Of a stretch of DNA of 64,000 nt, positions 33,727 to 42,416 are shown piece after piece. The DNA comes from DASZBR01 sp035943935. Lineage in GTDB: Bacteria > Pseudomonadota > Gammaproteobacteria > DASZBR01. Made by a program: the position numbers and the translations under genes. The stretch covers positions 1 to 64,000 of the forward strand of contig DASZBR010000021.1 of the NCBI GenBank assembly GCA_035943935.1, given 5' to 3'. Within the stretch, counting starts at the first letter, position 1. Every line of letters starts with the position of its first letter. The notes under the pieces were generated by a model. The model saw only the letters and a program-made list of their open reading frames with translations, searched no databases and was not told the origin of the DNA.

Positions 33727-34489
33727 ACATATTATTGCCGTCGCATCCGGAAAAGGCGGTGTGGGTAAATCAACCACGGCAGTAAATCTTGCGCTTGCTT
33801 TATCATTGGAAAATAAAAAAGTCGGCTTATTGGATGCTGATATTTATGGGCCGAGTATCGCGATGATGTTGGATATTTCAGAAAAACCCACGGGTGAGCA
33901 GAAAGCCGTCAATCCAGTGATAAAATTTAATATAGCAACGATGTCTATAGCCTATTTTATTGATCCCGAAACGCCGGCGATTTGGCGAGGACCTATGGTA
34001 TCGACGGCGTTGCAACAATTATTTAATGATACGCAGTGGGGTGAGTTAGATTATTTGATTATTGATTTACCGCCAGGAACGGGAGACATTCAATTAACGC
34101 TTTCGCAAAAAATTCCTGTGTCGGGTGTCGTGATTGTGACTACTCCGCAAGATATTGCCATTTTAGATGCGCGAAAAGCTCTGAAAATGTTTCAGAAAGT
34201 TAACGTTCCCATATTGGGCATTGTGGAAAATATGAGTTTGCATCATTGTTCGAAATGCGGACATGAAGAAAGTATTTTTGGTTCTGGTGGGGCGGCTAAA
34301 ATGGCCGAGAAATTTAATATTGAATTACTGGGACAATTACCCCTCGATCAACAAATTCGTGAAGCAATGGATAATGGTCGCCCAGATTTGACCGTTCAGT
34401 ATTATAAAGAAATAGCCGTAAAATTAATTCAGAAATTAGATAAACAAAGTAAGTTACAGGGTAAATTACCTAAAGTTGTTATTAAATAG
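33719..34489 (+). CDS. mrp: Mrp/ApbC Fe-S cluster carrier ATPase, short form
   Basis: A 256-residue P-loop ATPase. ATG 33719 was chosen because the protein then begins at the usual core start (IKHIIAVASGKGGVGKST, deviant Walker A). The Cys pair of the family is present in HCSKCGHEE (CxxC), which binds the transferred Fe-S cluster between two subunits. E. coli Mrp (369 residues) has an additional N-terminal MIP18-like domain that is missing here. It lies directly upstream of dcd, a typical gammaproteobacterial pairing. Confidence 0.92.
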   Translation: MIKHIIAVASGKGGVGKSTTAVNLALALSLENKKVGLLDADIYGPSIAMMLDISEKPTGEQKAVNPVIKFNIATMSIAYFIDPETPAIWRGPMVSTALQQLFNDTQWGELDYLIIDLPPGTGDIQLTLSQKIPVSGVVIVTTPQDIAILDARKALKMFQKVNVPILGIVENMSLHHCSKCGHEESIFGSGGAAKMAEKFNIELLGQLPLDQQIREAMDNGRPDLTVQYYKEIAVKLIQKLDKQSKLQGKLPKVVIK

Positions 34490-34496
34490 TATTTTT

Positions 34497-34570
34497 CTGT
34501 CATCCTGAGCGCAGCGAAGGATCTTAAAAGCAGGTCCTTCGTCGCGAAAAGACGCTCCTCAGGATGACAG
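34497..34570. repeat. Palindromic repeat, TGTCATCCTGAG type
   Basis: Perfect 13-base arms CTGTCATCCTGAG (34497-34509) and CTCAGGATGACAG (34558-34570) enclose a second inverted pair (GAAGGA / TCCTTC) and shared CGCAGCG-type sequence. This is a very common intergenic palindrome in proteobacteria. It lies between mrp and dcd and could act as an attenuating hairpin. Confidence 0.85.
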
Positions 34571-34594
34571 TGCTCACTGGATAGGAGAAATAAG

Positions 34595-35161
34595 ATGGCA
34601 ATCAAATCAGACCGCTGGATCCGTAAAATGGCACACGAACACAATATGATCGAGCCATTTGAAAAAGGTCAAGTTAAACATATCGACGGAAAATCCATTG
34701 TTTCCTATGGAACGTCTAGCTACGGATACGATGTTCGCTGCTCCAATGAATTTAAAATATTTACCAATATCAATTCTGCCATTGTGGATCCCAAGAATTT
34801 TGATGCAACAAGTTTTGTCGATGTGACCTCAGATGTGTGCATTATTCCACCCAATTCTTTTGCCTTGGCACGAACCGTTGAATATTTTCGAATTCCCCGT
34901 AGTGTCTTGACTGTCTGTTTAGGAAAATCTACTTACGCGCGTTGTGGAATTATTGTTAACGTCACGCCATTAGAACCTGAATGGGAAGGACATGTGACGC
35001 TGGAATTTTCCAATACGACAAATTTGCCCGCTAAAATTTATGCCCATGAAGGGGTGGCACAAATGTTATTTTTAGAGTCTGATGATATATGTGAAGTTTC
35101 ATATAAAGATCGAAAGGGGAAGTATCAAGGTCAACGTGGAGTAACATTGCCGAAGACATAA
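34595..35161 (+). CDS. dcd: dCTP deaminase
   Basis: Deaminates dCTP to dUTP, feeding the dUTPase route to dTMP. The 188 residues contain the trimeric dUTPase-like fold with KSTYARCGIIVNVTPLEPEWEGHVTLEFSN, the catalytic Glu region, and the C-terminal YQGQRGVTLPK. Length as in E. coli (193). Ribosome site ATAGGAGAA. Together with dut at 191-661 it forms a complete pathway from dCTP to dUMP, although the two genes are far apart. Confidence 0.96.
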   Translation: MAIKSDRWIRKMAHEHNMIEPFEKGQVKHIDGKSIVSYGTSSYGYDVRCSNEFKIFTNINSAIVDPKNFDATSFVDVTSDVCIIPPNSFALARTVEYFRIPRSVLTVCLGKSTYARCGIIVNVTPLEPEWEGHVTLEFSNTTNLPAKIYAHEGVAQMLFLESDDICEVSYKDRKGKYQGQRGVTLPKT

Positions 35162-35209
35162 ACGTTTGTTACCATCTTCACGGAATTTATCGCAAGAGGA
35201 ATGCTATTT

Positions 35210-35854
35210 ATGCAGCTTACGCCAAAAGTTAAAGGTAGTTTGATCGCTGTTCTCTCTGTTTTTTTATCTGCGTGTAATATTACTAAAGTTCCGTTGACTT
35301 ACTGTCCTGCCTCTACACACGGCGCGTATACGACGAAAACCTTAAAAGTGGGTGCGGTGTATGATGATCGTCATAATGAAGGAGATTTAACGAACGATCC
35401 GCGCGAAATAGGGGAGTTTAGTTGGAATAAAAGCATCGCACCGTCGATATATTACGGAACTGAACCCATTACAAATACCGTTCAAACAGCGCTTAATATG
35501 TCTTTACAACAAGCCGGCTATAAATTAACACCTGTTCATCCCGACCGAATATTGTATACGCGAATTGTACACACACATTTACGCCTTGAAGCCAAAAATA
35601 ATTTACAGCGCACACTGTACTCAAATATCGAAGTCGTTTTTGCTGTGACCGCTAAGCCAGATGACGGGCGTTTCACCTACCATTCTCCGAATCAACCCGT
35701 ACTGTGGCGTAAAACGATGCTCGGTGAAGGTAGCGTTGTCGTAGAACGGGGCAGTGTCCATAAATCAGACGTCAAAAAGGCTTTTAATAACGCAACCGAT
35801 GATCTTCTATTACAGCTTGAACGTTCTCAGGGATTTAATAGGGTTTTGCGTTAA
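35210..35854 (+). CDS. YajG-like outer-membrane lipoprotein (tentative)
   Basis: A 214-residue protein starting at ATG 35210, served by AGAGGA at 35194-35199. Signal peptide with lipobox LSAC (Cys about 22). The mature part TLKVGAVYDDRHNEGDL and NTVQTALNMSLQQAGYKL resembles the YajG-type lipoprotein fold (beta strand, then a long helix before the second half). Asp is not at +2, so outer-membrane location is likely. It is convergent with ihfB. Function unknown. Confidence 0.65.
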   Translation: MQLTPKVKGSLIAVLSVFLSACNITKVPLTYCPASTHGAYTTKTLKVGAVYDDRHNEGDLTNDPREIGEFSWNKSIAPSIYYGTEPITNTVQTALNMSLQQAGYKLTPVHPDRILYTRIVHTHLRLEAKNNLQRTLYSNIEVVFAVTAKPDDGRFTYHSPNQPVLWRKTMLGEGSVVVERGSVHKSDVKKAFNNATDDLLLQLERSQGFNRVLR

Positions 35855-36134
35855 GGCGTAACTTCAATTTTTTCGCGGCTTTAAAGTACAGTCGATGACG
35901 CGCGGATAGGGGAATTCGTTCTTCTGTCCGCGGATCTCTCACCATCCGTTCCGGATAAATTTTTAAATCCAGTGTGCCAAATCCTCGAATTTCCATTCGA
36001 CCTTTATGCAAAAGTGTCTTTTTGATTTTGCTTAATATGGCATCGACGGATTCTTTGATGGCGGTATCGGTGAGGGAAGGGTATTTTTCTGTCATGCGAT
36101 TAATTAATTTTTGGACGAAAGCCGCTTTAAACAT
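35835..36134 (-). CDS. ihfB: Integration host factor beta-like subunit
   Basis: A 99-residue DNA-bending protein. The start ATG 36134 matches the family's usual N-terminus (MFKAAFVQKLINR) and has GGGAAAAAC upstream. It shows the HU/IHF pattern with MEIRGFGTLDLKIYPERMVRDPRTEERI, where the DPRTEER segment replaces the usual NPKTGE beta-arm tip sequence; the arm proline is kept. The overall match is best to IHF beta. Its start overlaps the end of the upstream DUF3108 gene by eight bases. Its end overlaps the convergent lipoprotein gene. Confidence 0.85.
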   Translation of the reverse strand: MFKAAFVQKLINRMTEKYPSLTDTAIKESVDAILSKIKKTLLHKGRMEIRGFGTLDLKIYPERMVRDPRTEERIPLSARHRLYFKAAKKLKLRLNAKPY

Positions 36135-36855
36135 GTTTTTCCCATGAGAATGAATCGAGACTGGCTGTGCCAATGTCTGCAATATTCTTATGTTGCTTTA
36201 CTTTGGAAACAATATAATCAATATCAGAACGAAACCAGATCGTGAGTTTTTCTTTTGAGGGCATCGGATCTCGTATGATTTTCACGGTATTTTTTTGATT
36301 TTCTGCGGTGTCTACATGAAAGGCATACGTTTTTAATTTTCCGCCATCTGCAATGGGAAATGAAAAAGCGGTTTTCCCTTGGGCAAGTCCACGTCGCAGT
36401 AATAATTGATAGCTCACTTTATCTTGAGTATTTTCTGGAATTGCAATGTGCCATTGCGAACTTTTGGAGGGTTCCATGGTCGTTATAGTGGCGATGTGTT
36501 TTTTCCAATTAAATTCAATGCGAATATGCTCATGTGTGTCACCCCGGTGATAAAAATAATCATACCGATTGGGTTTAACGCGGGTTGGAGTGAGCGTTCC
36601 ATCACTGCATTCTTCAACATTCCCGTGTAAAAAAGGTAACGTTGTTCGATTATCAATGCATAAGTCATAGTGAGAAGGTGGGTTATTCACCAGTAATGTT
36701 GTTGTCGATTTTCCAAACGGAATGCCATCATAGCGAAGCGTGTAATGGGCTGCGTAGTTTTTAAACTGAAAAGGGGCTGCCGCCGGCATGGCTGCCTGCG
36801 CACTAGAGGCTATCCCCAAAATCATCAGTGATGTTACTATGGAAAAGATTTTCAT
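36127..36855 (-). CDS. DUF3108 family exported protein
   Basis: A 242-residue protein with a signal peptide (cleavage after AQA, about residue 21). The mature part has the DUF3108 pattern: an N-terminal beta segment YAAHYTLRYDGIPFGKSTTTL, the RVKPNRYDYFYHRGD motif, and the segment LTIWFRSDIDYIVSKVK near the end. The family is widespread in proteobacterial envelopes and has no firmly known role. Overlaps ihfB downstream; divergent from perM with a 36-base gap. Confidence 0.85.
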   Translation of the reverse strand: MKIFSIVTSLMILGIASSAQAAMPAAAPFQFKNYAAHYTLRYDGIPFGKSTTTLLVNNPPSHYDLCIDNRTTLPFLHGNVEECSDGTLTPTRVKPNRYDYFYHRGDTHEHIRIEFNWKKHIATITTMEPSKSSQWHIAIPENTQDKVSYQLLLRRGLAQGKTAFSFPIADGGKLKTYAFHVDTAENQKNTVKIIRDPMPSKEKLTIWFRSDIDYIVSKVKQHKNIADIGTASLDSFSWEKHV

Positions 36856-36891
36856 GAACCCATTTTACCCTTAAAGACGAGATTACAAAAC

Positions 36892-37944
36892 ATGTCAGGA
36901 TTTCAAAAAGTGCTTTTGATGGTCGGTGTGGTTCTGTTGGGAATCGTGGTTTATTTTCTCTCCCCCATTCTAACTCCCTTCTTATTAGGTGCGCTTTTGG
37001 CCTATTTGGGTAATCCATTAGTCAATCGGCTAGCGAAATGGCATATGCCAAGAACATTAGCGGTAACGACGGTATTTATCTTTATTACAGCAGTGGTTGC
37101 CTTGTTGTTGATTGCGTTAATTCCATTGTTGGAAGAACAAATTATATTATTAATCAATAAAATTCCGACATTTGTTTCGTGGATACAAGCAACGGTGATT
37201 CCGTGGTTGCAGACTAGATTTGGGTTTGAGATTCCTTCAATTGATTTAAATTCTATTGCCTCGACAATAACAGCCGATTGGCAGCAGACAGGACATGTCG
37301 CAGGTGGTGTTGTAAAGACCATTGCGCATTCGAGCCTTGCGGTATTTGCGGTGTTATTAAATTTGGTATTAATTCCCGTCGTGACTTTTTATTTATTACG
37401 AGACTGGCTTATCTTAATTAAGAATTCAAAAGATTTAATTCCACGCAAATATGTGAAGCCCATGACGGAAGTTTTTTCCCAATGCAATGAAGTGTTAGGT
37501 GCTTTTTTCAGGGGCCAGTTATTAGTCATGTTGGCGCTCGGCATATTTTATAGCCTAACCCTTAAGCTGGCTGGATTAGAGTTGGCATTATTAATCGGCG
37601 TATTGATAGCCATTTTAAGTATCGTTCCCTATTTAGGCAGTATTATAGGTCTTGCGATTGCCATTATTGCGACACTTTTTCAATTTCCTGACGTAACGCA
37701 TATTATTTATATTTTAATTATTTTTGCCGTAGGGCATGTTCTGGAAGGCTTAATTTTAGCGCCGTTATTAATTGGAGACCGAATTGGGTTACATCCGGTT
37801 GCCGTTATTTTTGCGATTTTAGCAGGCGGTGAATTATTTGGTTTTTTTGGAATTTTGTTGGCGTTACCTGTCGCTGCGGTAATTATGGTCTGGGTTCGTT
37901 ATAGTCTTCATCATTATGTTAACAGTCGGTTTTATCAAAAATAA
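36892..37944 (+). CDS. perM: AI-2E/PerM family membrane protein
   Basis: A 350-residue inner-membrane protein with seven to eight hydrophobic segments, the family signature LGALLAYLGNPLVNRL near the N-terminus, and the late segment AVIFAILAGGELFGFFGILLALPVAAV. Members include E. coli PerM and TqsA, which have been linked to export of various compounds. The substrate here is unknown. It is followed without a gap by hda, the normal gammaproteobacterial arrangement. Confidence 0.92.
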   Translation: MSGFQKVLLMVGVVLLGIVVYFLSPILTPFLLGALLAYLGNPLVNRLAKWHMPRTLAVTTVFIFITAVVALLLIALIPLLEEQIILLINKIPTFVSWIQATVIPWLQTRFGFEIPSIDLNSIASTITADWQQTGHVAGGVVKTIAHSSLAVFAVLLNLVLIPVVTFYLLRDWLILIKNSKDLIPRKYVKPMTEVFSQCNEVLGAFFRGQLLVMLALGIFYSLTLKLAGLELALLIGVLIAILSIVPYLGSIIGLAIAIIATLFQFPDVTHIIYILIIFAVGHVLEGLILAPLLIGDRIGLHPVAVIFAILAGGELFGFFGILLALPVAAVIMVWVRYSLHHYVNSRFYQK

Positions 37945-38610
37945 ATGCGCCAGTTATTATTAAATGGTTTACTTCGTGATGATGCAACTTTCGACAATTT
38001 CTACGCAGGTAAAAATCAGGTTGTTTTAGATTATTTAAAAAACCCGTCTGAAAATTTAATTTACTTATACAGTAAACCGCATGCAGGATTGACGCATGTA
38101 TTACAGGCGCTGTGTCGGATTAATAAATCTTGTTTATATATTTCTCCCGAATTATCTCCCGCCATACTCGAAAATCTTTCCCAGTTAGATTTGGTTGTAA
38201 TAGATGACATAGAAAATATTGCAAGCAAACCAGAATGGCAAAATAAATTATTTGATTTATATAACCAGATGATAGAAAACAATAAAAAATTAATTATAGC
38301 CAGTCATGTATTACCCCAAAATCTTGATATTAAATTATTAGATCTTAAGTCCAGATTACAAGCGATGTTATTACTGACGCTGGAAGAATTAACGGATGAT
38401 GAAAAAATTAAAGCCTTGCAATCTCGTGCGCATCATCGAGGTTTAAATTTATCTGACGAAGTCGCGCAATATTTAATTCATCGCGCACCGCGGGATATGG
38501 CGAAGTTATTCGAGATTTTGGGCTATTTAGATAAGCATTCCCTTGAGGAAAACCGTCGTTTGACAATACCGTTCGTAAAAAAAATTCTGTATACTGAGCC
38601 CTTTGTGTAG
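37945..38610 (+). CDS. hda: DnaA regulatory inactivator Hda
   Basis: A 221-residue DnaA-like AAA+ protein that, with the DNA-loaded beta clamp, promotes hydrolysis of DnaA-bound ATP to prevent reinitiation. The N-terminal MRQLLLNGLLRDDATFDNF segment contains the clamp-binding motif (QLLLN). The Walker A-like region YSKPHAGLTHVLQAL is relaxed as in Hda. The Walker B-like VVIDDIENIA and the sensor segments follow. The start codon follows the perM stop directly, so the genes are coupled. Confidence 0.94.
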   Translation: MRQLLLNGLLRDDATFDNFYAGKNQVVLDYLKNPSENLIYLYSKPHAGLTHVLQALCRINKSCLYISPELSPAILENLSQLDLVVIDDIENIASKPEWQNKLFDLYNQMIENNKKLIIASHVLPQNLDIKLLDLKSRLQAMLLLTLEELTDDEKIKALQSRAHHRGLNLSDEVAQYLIHRAPRDMAKLFEILGYLDKHSLEENRRLTIPFVKKILYTEPFV

Positions 38611-38625
38611 GTAAAAAGGTGAAAA

Positions 38626-39724
38626 ATGCTCGAAATCAACTCTCTGGTAAATCAAATCGCGGATCTTAAAGTTCGAACCGAGGCGCTTCGGGGGTATCTT
38701 TGACTACGCCAATAACCTTGAGAAACTCGATGAAGTTAACCTAGAGCTTGCTGATCCTAAAGTCTGGCAAGACCAAGAGCGCGCACAACAGTTAGGTAAA
38801 GAAAAATCCCGTCTCGAAAATATCGTTCAAACCATCCAGACCATTGAAAAAAATCTCCAGGAATCCCAGGAATTTATTGATTTGCTGAAAGAAGGCCATG
38901 ATGACGACGTTCTTGCGCACCTTCTTGAGGAGGTGGAAAAAATCCAAAAGAGCGTGGGCGATCTAGAATTTAAACGCATGTTTTCCGGCGAAATGGATGC
39001 CAACAACGCGTTCTTAGATGTTCAATCGGGCTCAGGTGGAACAGAAGCACAAGATTGGGCTGAGATGATTTTACGCATGTATCTGCGGTGGGGTGAAAAG
39101 CACGGATTTCATTGCGAAGTCATCGAAGCGTCAGCCGGTGAAGTCGCGGGAATCAAAAGCGCTACCGTAAAATTCACTGGGGACTATGCCTTTGGATGGT
39201 TACGAACCGAAACGGGCGTGCATCGTTTAGTGCGCAAATCGCCGTTTGATTCCAATCATAAGCGCCATACGTCATTTGCCTCGGTATTTGTCTCACCGGA
39301 AGTCGATGATAAAGTGAATATCGAGATTAATCCGGCGGATTTGAAAGTCGATACCTACAGAGCGAGCGGCGCCGGTGGACAGCACGTAAACCGAACGGAT
39401 TCTGCTATACGCATCACACATATTCCGTCAGGGATTGTTGTACAATGCCAAAGCGATCGATCGCAGCATAAAAACCGTTCATCCGCGATGAGTCAGTTAA
39501 AATCAAAACTGTATGAAATGGAAATGCTGAAGCGCAATGAAAAGCAACAAAAAGTCGAAGACAGTAAATCTGATATTGGTTGGGGACATCAAATTCGATC
39601 GTATGTATTAGACCAATCCAGAATTAAAGATTTACGAACGGGTGTAGAAGTGGGTAACACACAAGCCGTACTTGATGGTGATCTAGATGTTTTTATTGAA
39701 GCCAGTTTAAAGAGTGGGAACTAA
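38626..39724 (+). CDS. prfB: Peptide chain release factor 2 (programmed +1 frameshift)
   Basis: Recognises UAA and UGA. Reading starts at ATG 38626, runs 25 codons to an in-frame TGA at 38701-38703, and continues after a +1 shift from 38702 to 39724, giving 365 residues as in E. coli. The slip site CTT-TGA-C is preceded by the SD-like CGGGGG, as in other RF2 genes. The decoding motif SPF (in RKSPFDSN) and the catalytic GGQ (in GAGGQHVNRTDS) are present. Followed immediately by lysS, as in E. coli. Confidence 0.97.
38690..38704 (+). other. RF2 programmed frameshift site
   Basis: SD-like GGGGG directly precedes TAT CTT TGA C. The internal TGA (38701-38703) is in frame 0. Low RF2 levels allow slippage on CTT into the +1 frame, an autoregulatory loop known in most bacteria. 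Confidence 0.96.
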
Positions 39725-41235
39725 TGATGAGCGAGATAAATGAACAAGTTGAAGTAATTGATGAGCATGATCAAATCGGCCAACGTAAATTAAAATTGGA
39801 TGAATGGCGCAAATCAACACAAGCCTATCCGAATGATTTTAAGCGCAAAGATTTAGCCCAAAATCTCATTGCTCAGTTCGATGCTCACGACCATGATCAA
39901 TTAGAAAAATTAAATCATCCTGTTACTGTTGCAGGAAGAATTATGTTAAGACGCTTGATGGGCAAAGCAAGTTTTTGCCATATTCAAGATATGTCAGGTC
40001 GTATTCAAATTTATGTGCGTGAAAATGATCTTCCTGAAGGCGCCTATGAATTATTTAAAAATTGGGATACGGGAGATATTATTGGTGTTGAGGGAGTTTT
40101 ATTTAAAACAAAAACAAATGAATTATCCATTAAAGCCAGTACTATAAGATTATTATCCAAAGCCTTAAGGCCATTACCTGATAAATTTCATGGACTTGCT
40201 GATCAAGAATTAAGATACAGACAGCGTTATGTGGATCTTATCGTCACAGAAAAAACACGCAAAACATTTGAGATTCGCGCTAAAACAGTCGAGTTTATTC
40301 GTGAATTTTTAAAGAAAGAAAATTATCTCGAAGTCGAAACGCCTATGATGCAAGTGATACCAGGCGGTGCTGCAGCAAAACCCTTTGTCACTCATCATAA
40401 TGCACTTGATATGGATTTATATCTGCGCATAGCCCCAGAATTATATTTAAAAAGATTAGTCGTTGGTGGTTTTGAAAGAGTATTTGAGATAAACCGCAAT
40501 TTCCGTAACGAGGGTTTATCGACTCGCCATAATCCTGAATTTACGATGGTTGAATTTTACCAAGCGTATGCGACCTATGAAGATTTAATTATTCTCACAG
40601 AAAAATTAATGCGCGAATTGGTCCAAGCTGTTTTAGGTAATACTATTGTAGAATATCAAGGCGAAAAATTTGATTTTGGTAAGAAGTTTGATCGTCTGAC
40701 GGTAATAGAAGCTATATTAAAATATAACCCAGAATTTAAAAAAGAAGAGTTATCAGATATGGCCAAAATTAAAAAATTAGCTCAGCAACTCAAAATAGAC
40801 ATTCATGATAATTATGGCTTAGGTAAAATTCAGATAGAAATATTTGAAAAAACGGTTGAAACTAAATTAATTCAGCCAACGTTTATAACGCAATATCCTG
40901 CAGAAGTATCACCGCTTGCACGACGCAATGATAACGATCCGTTTGTCACAGATAGATTTGAATTCTTTATTGGTGGTCGTGAAATCGCCAATGCGTTTTC
41001 TGAGTTGAACGATCCGGAAGATCAAGCGCAGCGATTTTTAGATCAAGTCAAACAGAAAGAAGCGGGCGATCAAGAGGCCATGCATTATGATGCGGATTAT
41101 ATCAATGCATTGGAATATGGCATGCCGCCTACTGCCGGTGAAGGTATCGGTATCGACAGATTAGTCATGTTATTAACGGATAACCCATCAATTCGCGATG
41201 TTATTTTATTCCCGCATATGCGACCCAAGGATTAA
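39724..41235 (+). CDS. lysS: Lysyl-tRNA synthetase, class II
   Basis: Charges tRNA-Lys, whose gene lies at 49285-49360. The 503 residues contain the N-terminal OB-fold anticodon-binding domain (VAGRIMLRRLMGKASFCHIQ), class II motif 2 (NRNFRNEGLSTRHNPEFT) and motif 3 (GEGIGIDRLVMLL). Overlaps the prfB stop by one base; ATG 39727 is equally possible. The prfB-lysS order is the conserved gammaproteobacterial one. Confidence 0.97.
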   Translation: MMSEINEQVEVIDEHDQIGQRKLKLDEWRKSTQAYPNDFKRKDLAQNLIAQFDAHDHDQLEKLNHPVTVAGRIMLRRLMGKASFCHIQDMSGRIQIYVRENDLPEGAYELFKNWDTGDIIGVEGVLFKTKTNELSIKASTIRLLSKALRPLPDKFHGLADQELRYRQRYVDLIVTEKTRKTFEIRAKTVEFIREFLKKENYLEVETPMMQVIPGGAAAKPFVTHHNALDMDLYLRIAPELYLKRLVVGGFERVFEINRNFRNEGLSTRHNPEFTMVEFYQAYATYEDLIILTEKLMRELVQAVLGNTIVEYQGEKFDFGKKFDRLTVIEAILKYNPEFKKEELSDMAKIKKLAQQLKIDIHDNYGLGKIQIEIFEKTVETKLIQPTFITQYPAEVSPLARRNDNDPFVTDRFEFFIGGREIANAFSELNDPEDQAQRFLDQVKQKEAGDQEAMHYDADYINALEYGMPPTAGEGIGIDRLVMLLTDNPSIRDVILFPHMRPKD

Positions 41236-41238
41236 GTT

Positions 41239-42234
41239 ATGGATCAAAAAGCCATTGAGGAAATCAATCAAGCCAATGATTTGTTAGCGCTCGAAAATAT
41301 TAATGCAAAATATTTAGGCAAAAAGGGTGTTTTGACAGAACAGCTGAAAAATTTAGGGCAATTATCGCCTGAAGAAAGACGTGAGGCTGGGCAAAAATTA
41401 AATCTTTTAAAAAATAAAATAAGTTCTGCTGTAGAAGAGCGCAAGATTTTTTTAAACCAGAAATCAGTCCAAGATAAATTATCCCAAGCAGGTATAGATG
41501 TTACTTTGCCAGGTAGGGGTTACAGTGAGGGAAATTTACATCCTATAACGCAATCTCGAAACCGTATTCAAGACTTCTTTGAGAAAATGGGTTTTACCTC
41601 AGTCGAGGGTCCCGAGATTGAAGATGATTTTCATAATTTTACGGCGTTAAATATTCCAGAGAATCATCCGGCGCGTGCAAGTTTTGATACGTTCTATTTT
41701 CCAGATGGAAGATTGTTGAGAACGCATACGTCGCCGGTTCAGATTCGCGAATTAAAAAAACGTAAACCGCCCATTCATATTATTGCGATGGGACGTGTCT
41801 ATCGACGCGATTCGGATTTAACACATACACCGATGTTTCATCAACTTGAAGTCATGGCAATTGATAAAGGCATAACTTTTGCGCATAACAAAGGCATGAT
41901 TGAGCAGTTTCTCAATGCATTTTTTGAAAAAGAATTACCTGTTCGATTTAGACCGTCGTATTTTCCGTTTACCGAGCCGTCTGCAGAAGTGGATATGGGT
42001 TGTGTGAATTGCAATCAAAAGGGTTGTCGTATTTGTAAAAACTCGGGTTGGTTAGAAGTGATGGGTTGCGGCATGATACATCCGAATGTATTAAAAACCG
42101 TCAATATTGATCCTGAAAAATATTCTGGTTATGCCTGGGGTGTAGGAATAGATAGATTGACGATGTTACGTTATGGCGTAAATGATCTGAGATTATTTTT
42201 CGAAAATGATTTGAAATTCTTGAGGCAATTCTAA
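41239..42234 (+). CDS. pheS: Phenylalanyl-tRNA synthetase alpha subunit, without pheT
   Basis: The 331 residues have the N-terminal coiled-coil region (AKYLGKKGVLTEQLKN), motif 2 with GRVYRRDSDLTHTPMFHQLE, and motif 3 (GVGIDRLTMLRYG). The insert with four Cys (DMGCVNCNQKGCRICK) is normal for the family. The beta subunit gene pheT, almost always directly downstream, is absent: a Trm112-like gene begins two bases after the stop. PheT must be encoded elsewhere. There is hardly any ribosome site, so translation may depend on lysS. Confidence 0.95.
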   Translation: MDQKAIEEINQANDLLALENINAKYLGKKGVLTEQLKNLGQLSPEERREAGQKLNLLKNKISSAVEERKIFLNQKSVQDKLSQAGIDVTLPGRGYSEGNLHPITQSRNRIQDFFEKMGFTSVEGPEIEDDFHNFTALNIPENHPARASFDTFYFPDGRLLRTHTSPVQIRELKKRKPPIHIIAMGRVYRRDSDLTHTPMFHQLEVMAIDKGITFAHNKGMIEQFLNAFFEKELPVRFRPSYFPFTEPSAEVDMGCVNCNQKGCRICKNSGWLEVMGCGMIHPNVLKTVNIDPEKYSGYAWGVGIDRLTMLRYGVNDLRLFFENDLKFLRQF

Positions 42235-42235
42235 C

Positions 42236-42415
42236 ATGGACAAAAAATTATTAGATATATTAGTCTGCCCCCTCTGCAAGGGTGAGTTGCTTTATAAAAA
42301 AGACAATAAAGAATTAATCTGTAAATTCGACAAACTCGCTTATCCCATCCGAGATGAAATTCCCGTGATGCTCGAAGAAGAAGCGCGAAAACTTTCACTC
42401 GATGAGGTGCATTAA
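42236..42415 (+). CDS. Trm112/YcaR family small protein
   Basis: A 59-residue protein found by reading the gap between pheS and gshA. It begins DKKLLDILVCPLCKGEL and has IRDEIPVMLEEEAR near the end, the Trm112/YcaR pattern; CPLC is the N-terminal pair of the metal site, while the second pair is missing as in many bacterial members. E. coli YcaR is a similar short protein next to kdsB. No RNA methyltransferase partner is adjacent. The ATG overlaps the last bases near the pheS stop. Confidence 0.85.
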   Translation: MDKKLLDILVCPLCKGELLYKKDNKELICKFDKLAYPIRDEIPVMLEEEARKLSLDEVH

Positions 42416-42416
42416 T

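Noticed and set aside
38701..38703. Stop codon in prfB as a sign of a pseudogene
   Set aside because: The site has the full RF2 frameshift signal and the downstream frame is intact to a normal 365-residue protein.
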